NCBI RefSeq assembly: GCF_008974265.1
Contig: NZ_BKZW01000001.1
Coordinates: 4,030,001 to 4,094,000, forward strand
Direction of reading: 5' to 3'
Length of the DNA stretch: 64,000 nucleotides
Origin: Dictyobacter vulcani
GTDB taxonomy: Bacteria > Chloroflexota > Ktedonobacteria > Ktedonobacterales > Ktedonobacteraceae
Below the pieces are notes generated by a model. It had not been told where the DNA came from, did not search any database, and was given only the letters and a program-made list of their open reading frames with translations. Below, piece by piece: positions 28,101 through 37,498 of the stretch; position 1 is the first letter of the stretch, and every line of letters begins with the position of its first letter. The position numbers were made by a program, and so were the translations under genes.

Positions 28101-28216
28101 ATCGTGCTAAAAAATTGATCCGCTCGATGATGGAAGGCGTCGAGAAGTTGGACGTGCCGATCAAAGTGGAAATGAAGATGGGCAAAAATTGGTACGAAGC
28201 CGAACCCATGATATAA
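25109..28216 (+). CDS. polA: DNA polymerase I
   Basis: 1035 aa. The N-terminal 5'-3' exonuclease (about 1-290) has LILIDGHAIIHRAFHA, DGFEADDVLGTL and GDKSDNIPGVPGVGEKTA. A Pro/Ala/Glu-rich linker (about 305-420) is longer than usual. The 3'-5' exonuclease is intact: FAIDTETT, HNAKYDLAIL, YAGADADMT. The polymerase has motif A DYSQFELRILAH, motif B RRLAKTVVYAVLYGQSAYGL and motif C VHDELVFE. In motif B the position of E. coli Phe762 is Tyr, as in T7 and mycobacterial enzymes. It fills gaps and removes primers in replication and repair. An in-frame ATG 12 nt later is an alternative start. The aminotransferase gene follows after 64 nt. Confidence 0.96.
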   Translation: MTAEMKRKKLILIDGHAIIHRAFHAVPEDLSTSAGEPVNATFGFTSMLMKALLEEKPDYIAVTFDRPSPTFRHKEYSLYKAHRPALPDNMKPQFARIREVVESFGIAIYEKDGFEADDVLGTLSVQGRKLGVDTVIYTGDMDTLQLVNDQVTVKVAKRGITEVTDYDEHEVKVRYGFEPKILPDFKGLVGDKSDNIPGVPGVGEKTASRLLGEYGDLEGILANLDSLKPKEQKLIGAASEQARQSKYLATIVLDAPVQLDLDACRMTQVDGDKVMTLFRQLEFRTLIERALALFRELHIPVSDTHSSALSSTPSGTASDLTDKTDIEALGENPRFAPPMGVVPIVMPPLPPGEETAVPQDVLEPLSLQASSVEQNASAQVAVATKEPGPAQLSLFEVEAPHEEVVHKLRLPGLPSADNALLADREKYKQTNTLIVNSEEALRILIKSLTDAGSFAIDTETTSDEPRHAELVGISLSMAPGEAYYIPVGHKQTPDGHEPDTQLSCAYVLEKLKVVLENEHVLKYMHNAKYDLAILLRYGIDVKGLAFDSMLGAYLAEPGRRGVGLKDQAFQRLGIMMTPINELIGSGSKMISMSQVPIRKAADYAGADADMTLRLVEPIQEELQQHGLMDMYQRIELPLITVLMQMELYGVALDGTFLREFGQTLEEQLHTQEDAIYAAVGHRFNINSTKQLADVLFVELQLPTGKKTKTGYSVNADVIEGLRGKHEVVDYLLEYRQLSKLKSTYIDGLLTLMEPHTGRVHTSFNQTIASSGRLSSSNPNLQNIPVRTELGRQIRRAFIADPSYVLLTADYSQFELRILAHITHEPRLVEAFTNGEDIHTITASTLFSVPVEEVTKDQRRLAKTVVYAVLYGQSAYGLAMVTGMTNAESAEFIKHYHEIFPNVKTYVDSTLQQARTQGYVNTLYGRKRFFPDMHALSHTERQALEREAINMPIQGTNADLIKIAMIRLHHALKENRMKTRMILQVHDELVFEVPVEELDRAKKLIRSMMEGVEKLDVPIKVEMKMGKNWYEAEPMI

Positions 28217-28280
28217 CATAACGAGAGGGCACTGTCTTGTGCATGCCTGCTTGTTGGTACATGGAGGAGGAATTTTACCC

Positions 28281-29446
28281 ATGCGTTTGTCGAAACTGAT
28301 TGCTAATTTACCGCCGTATCATTTTGCCAATGCCAAACAGCGGATTCTGGATCGCCAGGCTGCTGGCGTGGATGTGATCTCCCTTTCAATGGGAGATCCA
28401 GATCTGCCGGCACCTGAGTCTGTGATTGAGCGGCTCTGTACTTCCTTGCAGGATGTGCAGAATCATCACTATCCAGAATACCGTGGGATGCGTGTGCTCC
28501 ATGAGGCGATTGCTGAATGGTTCGCACAGCGCTTTGGTGTACAGCTAACGCCAGAACACGATATCTTGCCATTGTTAGGCTCCAAGGAAGGCCTGGCTTA
28601 TGCTGCCACGGCCGTGTTGGATGCTGGCGATATCGCTCTGGTGCCAGATCCATATTATCCTGTCTATATTTCAGGGACGACAACGCCAGGGGCTGAACCA
28701 TATCTCTTGCCATTGAATGAAGAAAATCACTATCTCCCGGACCTGGATAAGATTCCGGCCGAGGTGGTAGCCAGAGCACGCGTGCTCTGGCTCAACTATC
28801 CAATAATCCTACTGCGGCTTGTGCCGATGGTGCCTTTTTTGAGCGGGCCGTAGATTTTGCGCGCCGACACGATATCGTGATTATTCATGATATGGCCTAT
28901 GCCGAGGTCTATTTTGACGATTTTCGCCCTATGAGTATCTTACAGATACCCGGTGCTCGTGACGTGGCGGTCGAACTACACTCACTCAGCAAGACCTATA
29001 ATATGGCTGGCTTTCGCATAGGCATGCTGGTGGGCAATCCTGAACTGGTCGATGCCGTGGGTCGCTTGAAGAGTAATATTGATAGCGGCATTTTCCGTCC
29101 AATTCAATATGCGGCCATTGAAGCCTTACGTCTCCCACCGTCCTGGCTGGCTGAACGCAATGCGCTCTACCAGCGACGGCGTGATATTCTGTTTAGTGGC
29201 CTGAATGCCCTTGGTATGCGCGCTGAAAAGACACGCGCCGGCCTCTATGTCTGGGCCCACATTCCTGCAGGCTCTACCTCAAAAAATTTTGCTGACTGGC
29301 TTTTTGATCAGACGGGTGTTCTCCTCACGCCCGGTACTAACTTTGGGTCCGGTGGAGAAGGCTATGTCCGCATCTCCATAACAGAACCTGAAGAGCGCTT
29401 ACGTACAGCACTACAACGAATGAGTACAGTTCTCCGTGTAGAATAA
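28281..29446 (+). CDS. class I/II aminotransferase (DapL/aspartate-aminotransferase-like), one frameshift
   Basis: The ATG at 28281 follows GAGGAGGAA. The first frame encodes ~190 residues (SMGDPDLPAP, HHYPEYRGM, LLGSKEGL) and shifts at 28801, where NYP should be followed by NNPTAA. The missing base would extend ccaataat to ccaaataat. The next frame continues to 29446 with IIHDMAYAEV and the PLP lysine in HSLSKTYNMAGFRIG. The combined length of ~389 aa is normal for the LL-diaminopimelate aminotransferase-like group. Likely a sequencing indel. It transaminates an amino or keto acid; DAP/lysine synthesis is possible but not proven. Confidence 0.8.
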
Positions 29447-29461
29447 TAGAGAGCACATATG

Positions 29462-29485
29462 CAGGCACCTCTTATCAGGTGCCTG
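29462..29485 (+). terminator. hairpin after the aminotransferase gene
   Basis: caggcacct / aggtgcctg is a perfect 9-bp stem with a 6-nt loop but no T run. Probable transcript end or 3' stabiliser. Confidence 0.45.
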
Positions 29486-29660
29486 TAGCATCAAGCGCTC
29501 ACTGTATGGCTGCGCTTCCACCAGCGAATTGTGTTTGCTTGATTTAACAGCATACCTGTGTTGCAGTCAATGTTTGTGGAACGTTTCTCCGCTTCCTGTG
29601 CTTGTTATGAATTGTGCCAGTTTATTGCGTAAGCTTAATGGTAAGAGGATATAGATTATT

Positions 29661-31850
29661 ATGGTCCTGAAGCAAGATGCATCTACACCTTATTGTGCGC
29701 AGCCGAATCCCTGGCATATGCGGATACCCGTTGAACTGGACCAGGATATTCGATCTGGACTTGATCGTGAGTGGCTTGTCACGAATGGCTTGGGCGGTTA
29801 TGCCTCAGGTTCTCTTGTCGGCGCAACGACGCGTTGTTATCATGGCTTGCTTGTCGCAGCCCTGCATCCGCCAGTCCAACGGACTGTACTGGTGGCAAAA
29901 GTTGATGAGGTTGCGCTTCTTCCTACCGGGGAGAAAATAGCCCTGGGGGTGAATGAATATGCAACCGGTACCATTACGCCGCAAGGGTACACACATTTAC
30001 AATCTGTTTCGCTGGATGGTGATATTCCTTGCTTTTTCTATACGCTTTCGGAGACGCTGACCCTGGAAAAGCGTATCTGGATGGAGTATGGACAAAATAC
30101 GACCTATGTTCAATATGTGTTACACGGTGCTTTTGATGAGCATAGTGAGCAGACTGGCAACGGGAAAGATCCGTTTGTGCCTGCTTCATTGACGCTGGAA
30201 ATTTCGCCATTTTGTCTTTCACGAGACTATCATGCGACGACGGTGGGCTCGGTGAACTGGCAGTTTCAGGTGGAAAACACTGGCAATCGTTGTCGTATTC
30301 AGGCTTATGATGGGGCTCCTGCCTACCATCTTATCGCAGCCCCGGCGGCGACCTTTACTTCTGGCGGCTTCTGGTACTGGCATCTCTGGCATCGTCGCGA
30401 CCATGAACGTGGTCTGCCTGATCAGGAAGATGTGTATCAACCGGGCACGTTTCAGTTGCAGTTGGTCCCGGGCATGCCAGCCACCCTGGTCCTGACTGCA
30501 GAGAACGAGACTACCTGTACTTCGTTGGGCTATGGTGGTGCGCGTCATGAAGAATTAGCGGCCCAGGCTCTGCTGCGCCATCGACGACGCATACAACAAT
30601 TGCTGAATGTGGCCGATCGCTCCAGTGCTTCTCTGTCTGAGCAGGATCCCATGTTTGCGCGCCTGGTACTGGCGGCCGATCAATTTATTGTGGCGCGTCC
30701 CGATTATACGCATCCCGATGAGGATCAGCAGATGTTGCGGCTCGCGCCCGATCGCAAGACCATTATTGCGGGCTACCCCTGGTTCACTGATTGGGGGCGC
30801 GATAGTATGATCTCTTTGCCGGGACTACTATTATGCACGGGACGCTACAGTGAGGCACGTGGTCTGCTCAAAGCCTTTGCTTCCTTTGTTCACAATGGCT
30901 TGATCCCCAACCGTTTCCCTGATGATGGTTTCGCGCCTATTTATAATACCGTTGATGCCACCTTGTGGATGTTTCGAGCACTGGATTACTATCTTACGAC
31001 CACGGGCGACTGGTCTTTACTGAAAGAATTATTTCCTACCTTATGTGAAATTATTCAGTGGCATGTCAATGGAACCGATTATGGTATACAGATGGATCCT
31101 GCTGACGGTTTGTTAAAGGCTGGGGTGCCAGGAGTACAATTAACATGGATGGATGCCAAGGTTGGGGATTGGGTGGTGACACCACGTTTTGGGAAGCCAG
31201 TCGAGATTAATGCACTCTGGTATTATGCGCTGACCGCGATGGAAGGTTGGGCGGTGCGTTTGTCGACTGATGCGGCCCAGTATGGACATTTGCGTACCCT
31301 GGTGCGCCAGCACTTTGCTACGCGCTTCTGGTATGCGGATGGTGGCTATCTCTATGATGTGGTTGATGTGGCCGGGGTGGCTGGACAAAACGATGCTTCG
31401 CTACGCCCCAATCAATTGTTTGCGGCCTCATTGACCCGGGATCTATTGTCTGAACAACAGGTGGAAAGTCTGTTTCAGCGGGTGACTGAGCAACTTTTTA
31501 CTCCGGTTGGCCTGCGCTCACTGAGTCCGCAGGATCCTGCCTATCAAAACCATTTTGCGGGAAGTCGTGAGCAGCGTGATGGCGCTTATCATCAGGGGGC
31601 TGTGTGGCAATGGTTGATTGGTCCATATGTTGATGTCCACCTCCAACTTCATAATGATCCGGCGGCGCTGATTCCTTTACTTGAGCCATTTGTGCAGCAG
31701 TTATGGGAAACCTGTCTGGGCACAATCAGTGAATTAGCTGAGCCAGAGCCTCCTTTTATCAATGGTGGTTGTTTCGCTCAGGCCTGGAGTGTCGCGGAAG
31801 TGCTACGCTGCTGGCTCTTTATTCGTGATCAGCGGGATTACCAGGTGTAA
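29661..31850 (+). CDS. glycogen debranching enzyme (amylo-alpha-1,6-glucosidase type)
   Basis: 729 aa. The N-terminal domain (about 20-300) starts with REWLVTNGLGGYASGS and TTRCYHGLL, the signature of the GDE_N domain. The C-terminal alpha/alpha barrel (about 310-725) contains AGYPWFTDWGRDSMISLPG with catalytic acidic residues, then YNTVDATLWMFRA and HQGAVWQWLIGPY, as in GH133/amylo-1,6-glucosidases. It should remove alpha-1,6 branch glucose from glycogen limit dextrins. Alone on its strand, followed 128 nt later by a two-component system. Confidence 0.88.
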   Translation: MVLKQDASTPYCAQPNPWHMRIPVELDQDIRSGLDREWLVTNGLGGYASGSLVGATTRCYHGLLVAALHPPVQRTVLVAKVDEVALLPTGEKIALGVNEYATGTITPQGYTHLQSVSLDGDIPCFFYTLSETLTLEKRIWMEYGQNTTYVQYVLHGAFDEHSEQTGNGKDPFVPASLTLEISPFCLSRDYHATTVGSVNWQFQVENTGNRCRIQAYDGAPAYHLIAAPAATFTSGGFWYWHLWHRRDHERGLPDQEDVYQPGTFQLQLVPGMPATLVLTAENETTCTSLGYGGARHEELAAQALLRHRRRIQQLLNVADRSSASLSEQDPMFARLVLAADQFIVARPDYTHPDEDQQMLRLAPDRKTIIAGYPWFTDWGRDSMISLPGLLLCTGRYSEARGLLKAFASFVHNGLIPNRFPDDGFAPIYNTVDATLWMFRALDYYLTTTGDWSLLKELFPTLCEIIQWHVNGTDYGIQMDPADGLLKAGVPGVQLTWMDAKVGDWVVTPRFGKPVEINALWYYALTAMEGWAVRLSTDAAQYGHLRTLVRQHFATRFWYADGGYLYDVVDVAGVAGQNDASLRPNQLFAASLTRDLLSEQQVESLFQRVTEQLFTPVGLRSLSPQDPAYQNHFAGSREQRDGAYHQGAVWQWLIGPYVDVHLQLHNDPAALIPLLEPFVQQLWETCLGTISELAEPEPPFINGGCFAQAWSVAEVLRCWLFIRDQRDYQV

Positions 31851-31978
31851 TTTCATCCTCTTCTCATGAAAAGACGCTAGACTACATGTGTTGCATTGGT
31901 TGTGTTTTCTACTGGAGTCGTAGGACAACAATCAATGCACTGCATTTTTTTGCGGATAAACACCAATGAGGAGGGGAT

Positions 31979-32656
31979 ATGCGGATCCTGGTTGTTGAGG
32001 ATGATCCACGTCTGGGTCCCAGTTTAAAAAAAGGCCTGGAAGGCAATCACTATGCCGTTGATTTGATCTCCAATGGCGAGGATGCCTTTCTGGCGGCCCT
32101 GGCAACGGCCTATGATCTGCTGGTGTTGGATATCTTGCTACCTGGCCTGAATGGTTTTGAAGTCTGCAAACGCTTACGTGAGAAGGGACGTGTGATGCCG
32201 ATCCTGTTGTTAACAGCGCTCGGTGAGGTGGATCATCGCGTCAAAGGTCTCGACCTGGGGGCGGATGATTATCTGGTCAAACCCTTTGCCTTCAGTGAAT
32301 TGGAGGCGCGGGTGCGGGCATTGTTGCGACGTAAAGGACCGACCAGAACCCCTGTTTTACAATTTATGGATATCAAACTGGATACCCGTACCCATGATGT
32401 GTATCGGGGCGATCGCTTGATTGCATTGGGGAGTAAAGAATACTCGCTACTTGAATTCTTTATGCGTCATCCTCATCAGGTGTTAAGTCGGACCATGATA
32501 GCTGAGCATGTGTGGGATAGCGATACCGAGCATCTTTCAAATGTGATTGATGTCTACATTCGTTATCTGCGCCGGAAGTTGTGCGAACAAAATGAACCAG
32601 ATGTGATCGTTACGGTTCGTGGAGCAGGCTATCAGCTAAAGGAGCCGCCGCTATGA
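31979..32656 (+). CDS. OmpR/PhoB-family response regulator
   Basis: 225 aa. The receiver domain has the acidic pocket VVEDD, phospho-acceptor Asp51 in LLVLDILLPG, the Thr in LLLTA, and Lys in YLVKPF. The winged-helix DNA-binding domain (about 130-222) ends with the SNVIDVYIRYLRRKL recognition region and TVRGAGYQL. Its stop codon overlaps the start of the histidine kinase gene (ATGA), so the pair is translationally coupled. Target genes are unknown. Confidence 0.95.
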   Translation: MRILVVEDDPRLGPSLKKGLEGNHYAVDLISNGEDAFLAALATAYDLLVLDILLPGLNGFEVCKRLREKGRVMPILLLTALGEVDHRVKGLDLGADDYLVKPFAFSELEARVRALLRRKGPTRTPVLQFMDIKLDTRTHDVYRGDRLIALGSKEYSLLEFFMRHPHQVLSRTMIAEHVWDSDTEHLSNVIDVYIRYLRRKLCEQNEPDVIVTVRGAGYQLKEPPL

Positions 32657-34164
32657 TCAAACGTTTGCACTCTCTTGCTCCACCAGGATTGCGTTTGCAA
32701 TTAACCCTCTGGTACACAACCGTGTCGGTTGTCCTCATGCTTATCTTCTGTATCGCTTTTTATACGACCCTCCAGAGTATCCTCTTCAACAGTTTCGATG
32801 CCGCTCTGCAACAGCGGGCCCAGCAAGTCGCAGAGAGTGTGGGTGTGGAGGGAGGAAAATTATTTGTCGATGATATAGATCCCGATGCCCCTGAAATGGA
32901 CGCTCCTGCCGCTCTGATTGAGCCATATAACAATTATGACAACGCTAAATATACATCGAATCCACATAAGATTTATTGCAAGACTGCGCATCGCGACATG
33001 GTTCTGGTGCGTGTATTGGATAAGAGTGGCCGTGAGATCTACGCGACTGGTACCTCGCGCGCGCTGGCAATCCCTCGGACCAGTGTGATGTTACCACTGG
33101 CCGGACAGCCCTGGCGTGCGACCCTTGCAGCGGGCCATGACCGGACAATGCGTGTGTATAGCACCATGCTGGTTGATGGTCGGACGATCATTGGGATTGT
33201 ACAGGTTGGCCAATCGCTGGATCCTTTATATCGCTCGTTGGATCATATTGTACTGATCCTTTTCCTCTTGATGCTGCTGGCTCTGGCGATCTGCTCGCTT
33301 GGTAGTTACTGGCTATCTGGCCGTGCCTTTCGCTCAATCTATCTCTTAACCAGGACTGCTCGCGAAATTACCGCCACCGGTCTCCATCAGCGTGTTCTGA
33401 TTCCTGCGGCCAGAGATGAGGTTCGCGATTTATCAATCATTTTTAATCAGATGGTTGCACGCTTGGAGCGTGCTTTTATTCAACAACGCCGCCTGGTCGC
33501 GGATGCTTCACATGAACTGCGGACGCCGGTTGCGGTGATTCGTAATCTGACCGAGGTAGCCCTGGCGCAGCCTGCTCAGGCCGACGAATATAAGCATGTG
33601 CTCGCTGAAGTCAACGCTGAGTCCGAACACCTTGGCCATCTCCTCAATGATTTGCTCGTGCTGGCCCGCGCCGATGAGGGACAGCTCAAACTGGATTGTG
33701 AGCCGGTGCGTTTGGATCTGCTGGCGCTGGATGTGCTGGATAGTCTGGAGCCCCTGGCCCGGGAACGGGCGATTGCTCTCCAGGTACGTCGGTTGACTCC
33801 GGCCACTGTGGCGGGAGATGCGGCCCGCCTGATCCAGGTTATTATGGGTCTGGTCGATAATGCTTTGAATTATACGAACGCTGGTGGGAAGGTAACCCTC
33901 TCGGTTGAAGTGCGTGATACGCAGGCCTATCTGCATGTTGCGGATACTGGTATGGGGATCGAGCCCAGAGATATCGAGCATATTTTTGAGCGCTTCTACC
34001 GCGCTGATCCTGCCCGCTCCCGAGCGGCAGGTGGCAGTGGCCTGGGGCTCTCGATTGTGGAATGGGTCGTGCGCGCACATAGAGGTTCAGTTGAAGTGCA
34101 GAGCGAGCTCGGGAATGGTTCTATCTTTACTGTAATTCTGCCCTGTCTCGCTGCTCAGATATAG
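32653..34164 (+). CDS. membrane sensor histidine kinase
   Basis: 503 aa. TM1 (about 20-42) and TM2 (about 195-220) enclose an extracytoplasmic sensor domain. HAMP follows (about 222-275), then HisKA with DASHELRTPVAV carrying the phospho-His. HATPase shows DNALNYT (N box), DTGMGIEPRDIEHIFERFYR (G1/F box) and GGSGLGLSIVEWV (G2). It overlaps the upstream response regulator by 4 nt. The stimulus is unknown; the sensor domain contains no recognised ligand fold. Confidence 0.94.
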   Translation: MIKRLHSLAPPGLRLQLTLWYTTVSVVLMLIFCIAFYTTLQSILFNSFDAALQQRAQQVAESVGVEGGKLFVDDIDPDAPEMDAPAALIEPYNNYDNAKYTSNPHKIYCKTAHRDMVLVRVLDKSGREIYATGTSRALAIPRTSVMLPLAGQPWRATLAAGHDRTMRVYSTMLVDGRTIIGIVQVGQSLDPLYRSLDHIVLILFLLMLLALAICSLGSYWLSGRAFRSIYLLTRTAREITATGLHQRVLIPAARDEVRDLSIIFNQMVARLERAFIQQRRLVADASHELRTPVAVIRNLTEVALAQPAQADEYKHVLAEVNAESEHLGHLLNDLLVLARADEGQLKLDCEPVRLDLLALDVLDSLEPLARERAIALQVRRLTPATVAGDAARLIQVIMGLVDNALNYTNAGGKVTLSVEVRDTQAYLHVADTGMGIEPRDIEHIFERFYRADPARSRAAGGSGLGLSIVEWVVRAHRGSVEVQSELGNGSIFTVILPCLAAQI

Positions 34165-34177
34165 TGCCAGCTAAACA

Positions 34178-36142
34178 TTATTGCACGCGTATCACGATGG
34201 CGCTGACATTGCCTTCGCCCCCGGCTGTATTGGCGGCTTCTACCATAGTTATGGCGAGTTTTTGTGGATCTTCTTCTTGCGCCAGAAATTGGTGGATACG
34301 CTCATCGGGCAGCATATGCCAGAGTCCATCCGTACAGAGCAGGACGAGGTCGCCTGCCTCTACCTTAAATTGAAATATATCAATTGGTATGGTGTAGTTC
34401 TGGCCTAGATAGCGATAATGCTGGTTGCGTTTTGGGCTTTTCGCCACATCGTCAGGATGGAGCAGATTGGCTTCGACCAGATTGGCTGCCAGTGTATGGT
34501 CGCGCGTAATACAGCGCAAGCCTTGTTTGTCATTATAATGATAGGCGCGGCTATCTCCCACGCTGGCAACATATAAGTGTCGCTTATACATCAGGGCCAT
34601 CGTCAGCGTACTGGCCATGGTCGCCTCATAGTCGGCATTGCAGTGATAGATGACCTGATTTGCCTGTCTGACCGCATCCCGGATCCATTGTTCCAGGATG
34701 GCCTCGCCGGGCGGGGTTGGTCGTTGCAGCGAGCGACTGATCTGCTTGTTGCCGGCAGGAGTACTGTAATTATGCCGGGTCGTACCAACCAGCGGGGTAC
34801 TCAATAAGGGTAACAGGATATCTGCCAGCGTCTCTACTGCCAGTCGACTGGACTCATGGCCTTTGGCCAGTTTGTTGGTTGGATTCCGTAGACCATCGGC
34901 GACTGCAAACAGTCCGAATGGACGTGGTGGAGGTTCCAGGTTTATGCACAATCCCTGCACGATCAGCAGCATATCTTCATTGCTGGTCGCATTGCGCCCA
35001 CTATCACTGATGTATCCTACCTGGCAAACCTCATGGACCAGTGGAGATGTGTCACTCAGACTATGGCCGCAGTGGCGACAGAAGCGCGAGACCTGGCGGT
35101 TTTCCCGACCACATTTAGCACAGGGATTTTCTGGAATGATCATACGCACGATTGCGTTGTCATCTCCTGTGGCGATCAAAGTAGCGGCCATATCTAGAGG
35201 GACGGGATTACTGACCGCTATGGTTTCTTCCGCCCAGATCCCCTGGTTGTTCAGCGCTGCATTCAGTGCATCTGTAAAGGCTTGTCCACTCTGAAAGCGC
35301 CGGGTGGGATCAGTGTCAATGGCTTTAAGAATGACATCATCAGCGGCTACTGGTAAGGCCGAATTGAGCTCACTTGGGTGGGGAAGGCCACTGGTATGCT
35401 GCTTGATGACGGCCTGGAATGGGAGCAAGCCAGTAAACATTTGATACGTCACCACTCCCATTGCATAGATATCGCTGGCTGGTTCTGGATTGCCCTGTTC
35501 TTGTTCGGGGGCGATATAATGTTCAGTTCCAAGTGACCAGCCACGCTGTGTGAGCGGTTTGTCCTGCTGCATTGCTCGTGCAATACCAAAGTCCGCTACC
35601 ATTAAGCGTTGATCATCCTGATGAATCAATAAATTGGATGGTTTGATATCACGGTGTACGATCTGTTGTGGATGATGATGGATCGCATCAATGGCTGCGC
35701 CTAATTCACCGGTATAACGCCGGGCCATCTCAAGAGGGAGTGGCTGCTCTGGTTTCAGCAGCATTTTCAGCGTGCCGCCAGTAATCAATGGCATAGTTAC
35801 ATACAGTAATTGACCATCCTGCCCAAAATTCAGGACCGGTACAATATTGGGATGTTGCAACTGATGGGCATAACGTGCCTCGCGACGGAAACGCTCGATA
35901 GCAATAACAAGATCTGTCTTGTTGGTGGCCAGGGTCAGCACTTTCAGTGCAACCTGTTGGCCTTCAAACGTATCGCTCGTCCGATATACGACCCCCATGC
36001 CGCCCATACCGATCAGCGTCTCAATACGATAGCGGCCAGCCACCAGCGCCTCTGGCAACAGGCAGCGACAAAACGGATTCGTACATTGTGTTGTTCCGGG
36101 TGTATAGACAGTCTGGCAGCGGGGATTCAGGCAAGACGGCAT
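34178..36142 (-). CDS. Ser/Thr protein kinase fused to PP2C-type phosphatase, with two zinc ribbons
   Basis: 654 aa, cytosolic. An N-terminal Cys4 cluster (CLNPRC...CTNPFC) precedes a Hanks kinase (about 35-300) with GMGGMGVVY, ALKVL, HRDIKPSNLL, ADFGIA and APEQ. A second Cys4 ribbon follows (about 335-365: CAKCGRE...CRHCG). The C-terminal PP2C domain (about 378-652) has SDSGRNATSNED, FAVADG, ASVGDSRAYH and LLCTDGLWHML. The DGMGGH element is reduced to DGLRNP, and the final GxxDN metal motif reads GEGN, losing an Asp, so phosphatase activity may be weakened. A self-contained phosphorylation switch is plausible. Confidence 0.92.
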   Translation of the reverse strand: MPSCLNPRCQTVYTPGTTQCTNPFCRCLLPEALVAGRYRIETLIGMGGMGVVYRTSDTFEGQQVALKVLTLATNKTDLVIAIERFRREARYAHQLQHPNIVPVLNFGQDGQLLYVTMPLITGGTLKMLLKPEQPLPLEMARRYTGELGAAIDAIHHHPQQIVHRDIKPSNLLIHQDDQRLMVADFGIARAMQQDKPLTQRGWSLGTEHYIAPEQEQGNPEPASDIYAMGVVTYQMFTGLLPFQAVIKQHTSGLPHPSELNSALPVAADDVILKAIDTDPTRRFQSGQAFTDALNAALNNQGIWAEETIAVSNPVPLDMAATLIATGDDNAIVRMIIPENPCAKCGRENRQVSRFCRHCGHSLSDTSPLVHEVCQVGYISDSGRNATSNEDMLLIVQGLCINLEPPPRPFGLFAVADGLRNPTNKLAKGHESSRLAVETLADILLPLLSTPLVGTTRHNYSTPAGNKQISRSLQRPTPPGEAILEQWIRDAVRQANQVIYHCNADYEATMASTLTMALMYKRHLYVASVGDSRAYHYNDKQGLRCITRDHTLAANLVEANLLHPDDVAKSPKRNQHYRYLGQNYTIPIDIFQFKVEAGDLVLLCTDGLWHMLPDERIHQFLAQEEDPQKLAITMVEAANTAGGEGNVSAIVIRVQ

Positions 36143-36453
36143 GCTTTTTCTCTCAATGATCTTATCCAGTTGCTCTGGCAGGTTGCCAGGAGCGTGTGCC
36201 CCCTAAGTGTAGATGAATGGCGTGCATCTGTCAATATAAATGAGTTCATTTTATTGTTTTAGTGGCTACGTAAATTTTGTGGGATGTTTCGCGCCTGCGA
36301 TACATGTTTACCAGTTGAATGCTGGACGAGTGAGCGCGAATTTTTATGTAAGAGAAGTTGTCGATAGGCAAAGACAGCGCTATAATCTGGATAGTTATAA
36401 ACGATTTCATATTTCAGACACTGATCGACGCACTCAAAGGATAAAAGGATATC
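36143..36453. other. intergenic region between divergent kinase and membrane-protein genes
   Basis: About 310 nt without a gene. The region is AT-rich near 36230-36300 and 36360-36440 and should hold divergent promoters. No specific operator was recognised. Confidence 0.35.
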
Positions 36454-37434
36454 ATGCTACAAACGTTACCGTTAGTTCTCTTTATAGTGATGGCCGAGGT
36501 CTCTATCGGCGCAGTAAGCGTCCTGGTTTTTCTTGATTGGCGTAACGAGGTCAAGCGTGGTTTTCTGGTCTCGTACGCTCTGATTTACCTGGTCCTGGCG
36601 GGCTTAACTTATTGGTTTCAGCAGAGTTTTTCGACACCAGAATTGCTTAATACCTACGCAAAACTGGATAAGGCCTGGACTGGCTATCTGTCGCTGCCTC
36701 TTTTGCTTTTTTTCCTCTTGCTCATTCCTTATAGCTTCTTTTTGTTACTGGACAAAACGGCGGGCGTACAGGATGCTACATTGAAAGATAACGAGGCGGT
36801 AACTGAGCAACCAGTTGTGCGTAAGAATTCGCCTGTCCGTGTTTTGCGCTTGCTCAGTGGCGTTGCGACAGTGGTTGCAGGCCTGGTGACGCTGTTTGTG
36901 ATGGCGATGATTTATCGGCCTATGGCTGGTAGTGAGATTGGTGGCATCATTACGGTGGCTGGCTTCTTTGCGGCGGCCTTTGCGCTGGGTGGTGTCCTGA
37001 CTGCTATGTGGCTTGGACACTGGTACCTGGTGACGCCAGCCCTTTCTGAGCGGCCTTTACAGTTCTCGACGACGCTGGTTCTGGTCGCGGTCGCGGCCCA
37101 GGTCCTCCTCTTCATCGTGGCCGGTGGCAATGCCAGTGATGCTGGTAAGGCGCATCCTATTACGCCTCCTCCTGTGGCGGCACAGGCCACACCGGTTCCT
37201 TCCAATCAGGTCAAGCCAGCCAATGCCCCGGTTGTCACACCACTGGGAACAGATGCCATCGGCTGGATCCGCGTCCTGGTTGGCTATGTCATGCCTCTGG
37301 TCCTGGGTGGCTTGTCCTGGAAATTGATCCGTGACCGCTCCTTCCAGTCCGCTACCGGGATGCTTTATCTGGTAGTTGTGTGTTCGCTGGCTGGTGAAAT
37401 CATGTCGCGCGGCCTGTTTGTCGGCGGCCTGTAA
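36454..37434 (+). CDS. multi-spanning membrane protein, unknown
   Basis: 326 aa with about eight hydrophobic helices and a Pro/Ala-rich loop near 225-265 (TPPPVAAQATPVPSNQ). The last helix reads VCSLAGEIMSRGLFVGG, faintly like the end of DmsC/NrfD anchor subunits, but the resemblance is too short to assign. The ATG follows AAAGGATA. Monocistronic, with a terminator after the stop. Confidence 0.6.
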   Translation: MLQTLPLVLFIVMAEVSIGAVSVLVFLDWRNEVKRGFLVSYALIYLVLAGLTYWFQQSFSTPELLNTYAKLDKAWTGYLSLPLLLFFLLLIPYSFFLLLDKTAGVQDATLKDNEAVTEQPVVRKNSPVRVLRLLSGVATVVAGLVTLFVMAMIYRPMAGSEIGGIITVAGFFAAAFALGGVLTAMWLGHWYLVTPALSERPLQFSTTLVLVAVAAQVLLFIVAGGNASDAGKAHPITPPPVAAQATPVPSNQVKPANAPVVTPLGTDAIGWIRVLVGYVMPLVLGGLSWKLIRDRSFQSATGMLYLVVVCSLAGEIMSRGLFVGGL

Positions 37435-37448
37435 TCTTCTGTACATGC

Positions 37449-37485
37449 AAAGAGGACGTCTACTACAGACGCCCTCTTTTTTTTA
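37449..37485. terminator. terminator between membrane protein and ligase genes
   Basis: agaggacgtct / agacgccctct is followed by TTTTTTTT on the plus strand. Confidence 0.75.
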
Positions 37486-37498
37486 TGGATTGAATGAT

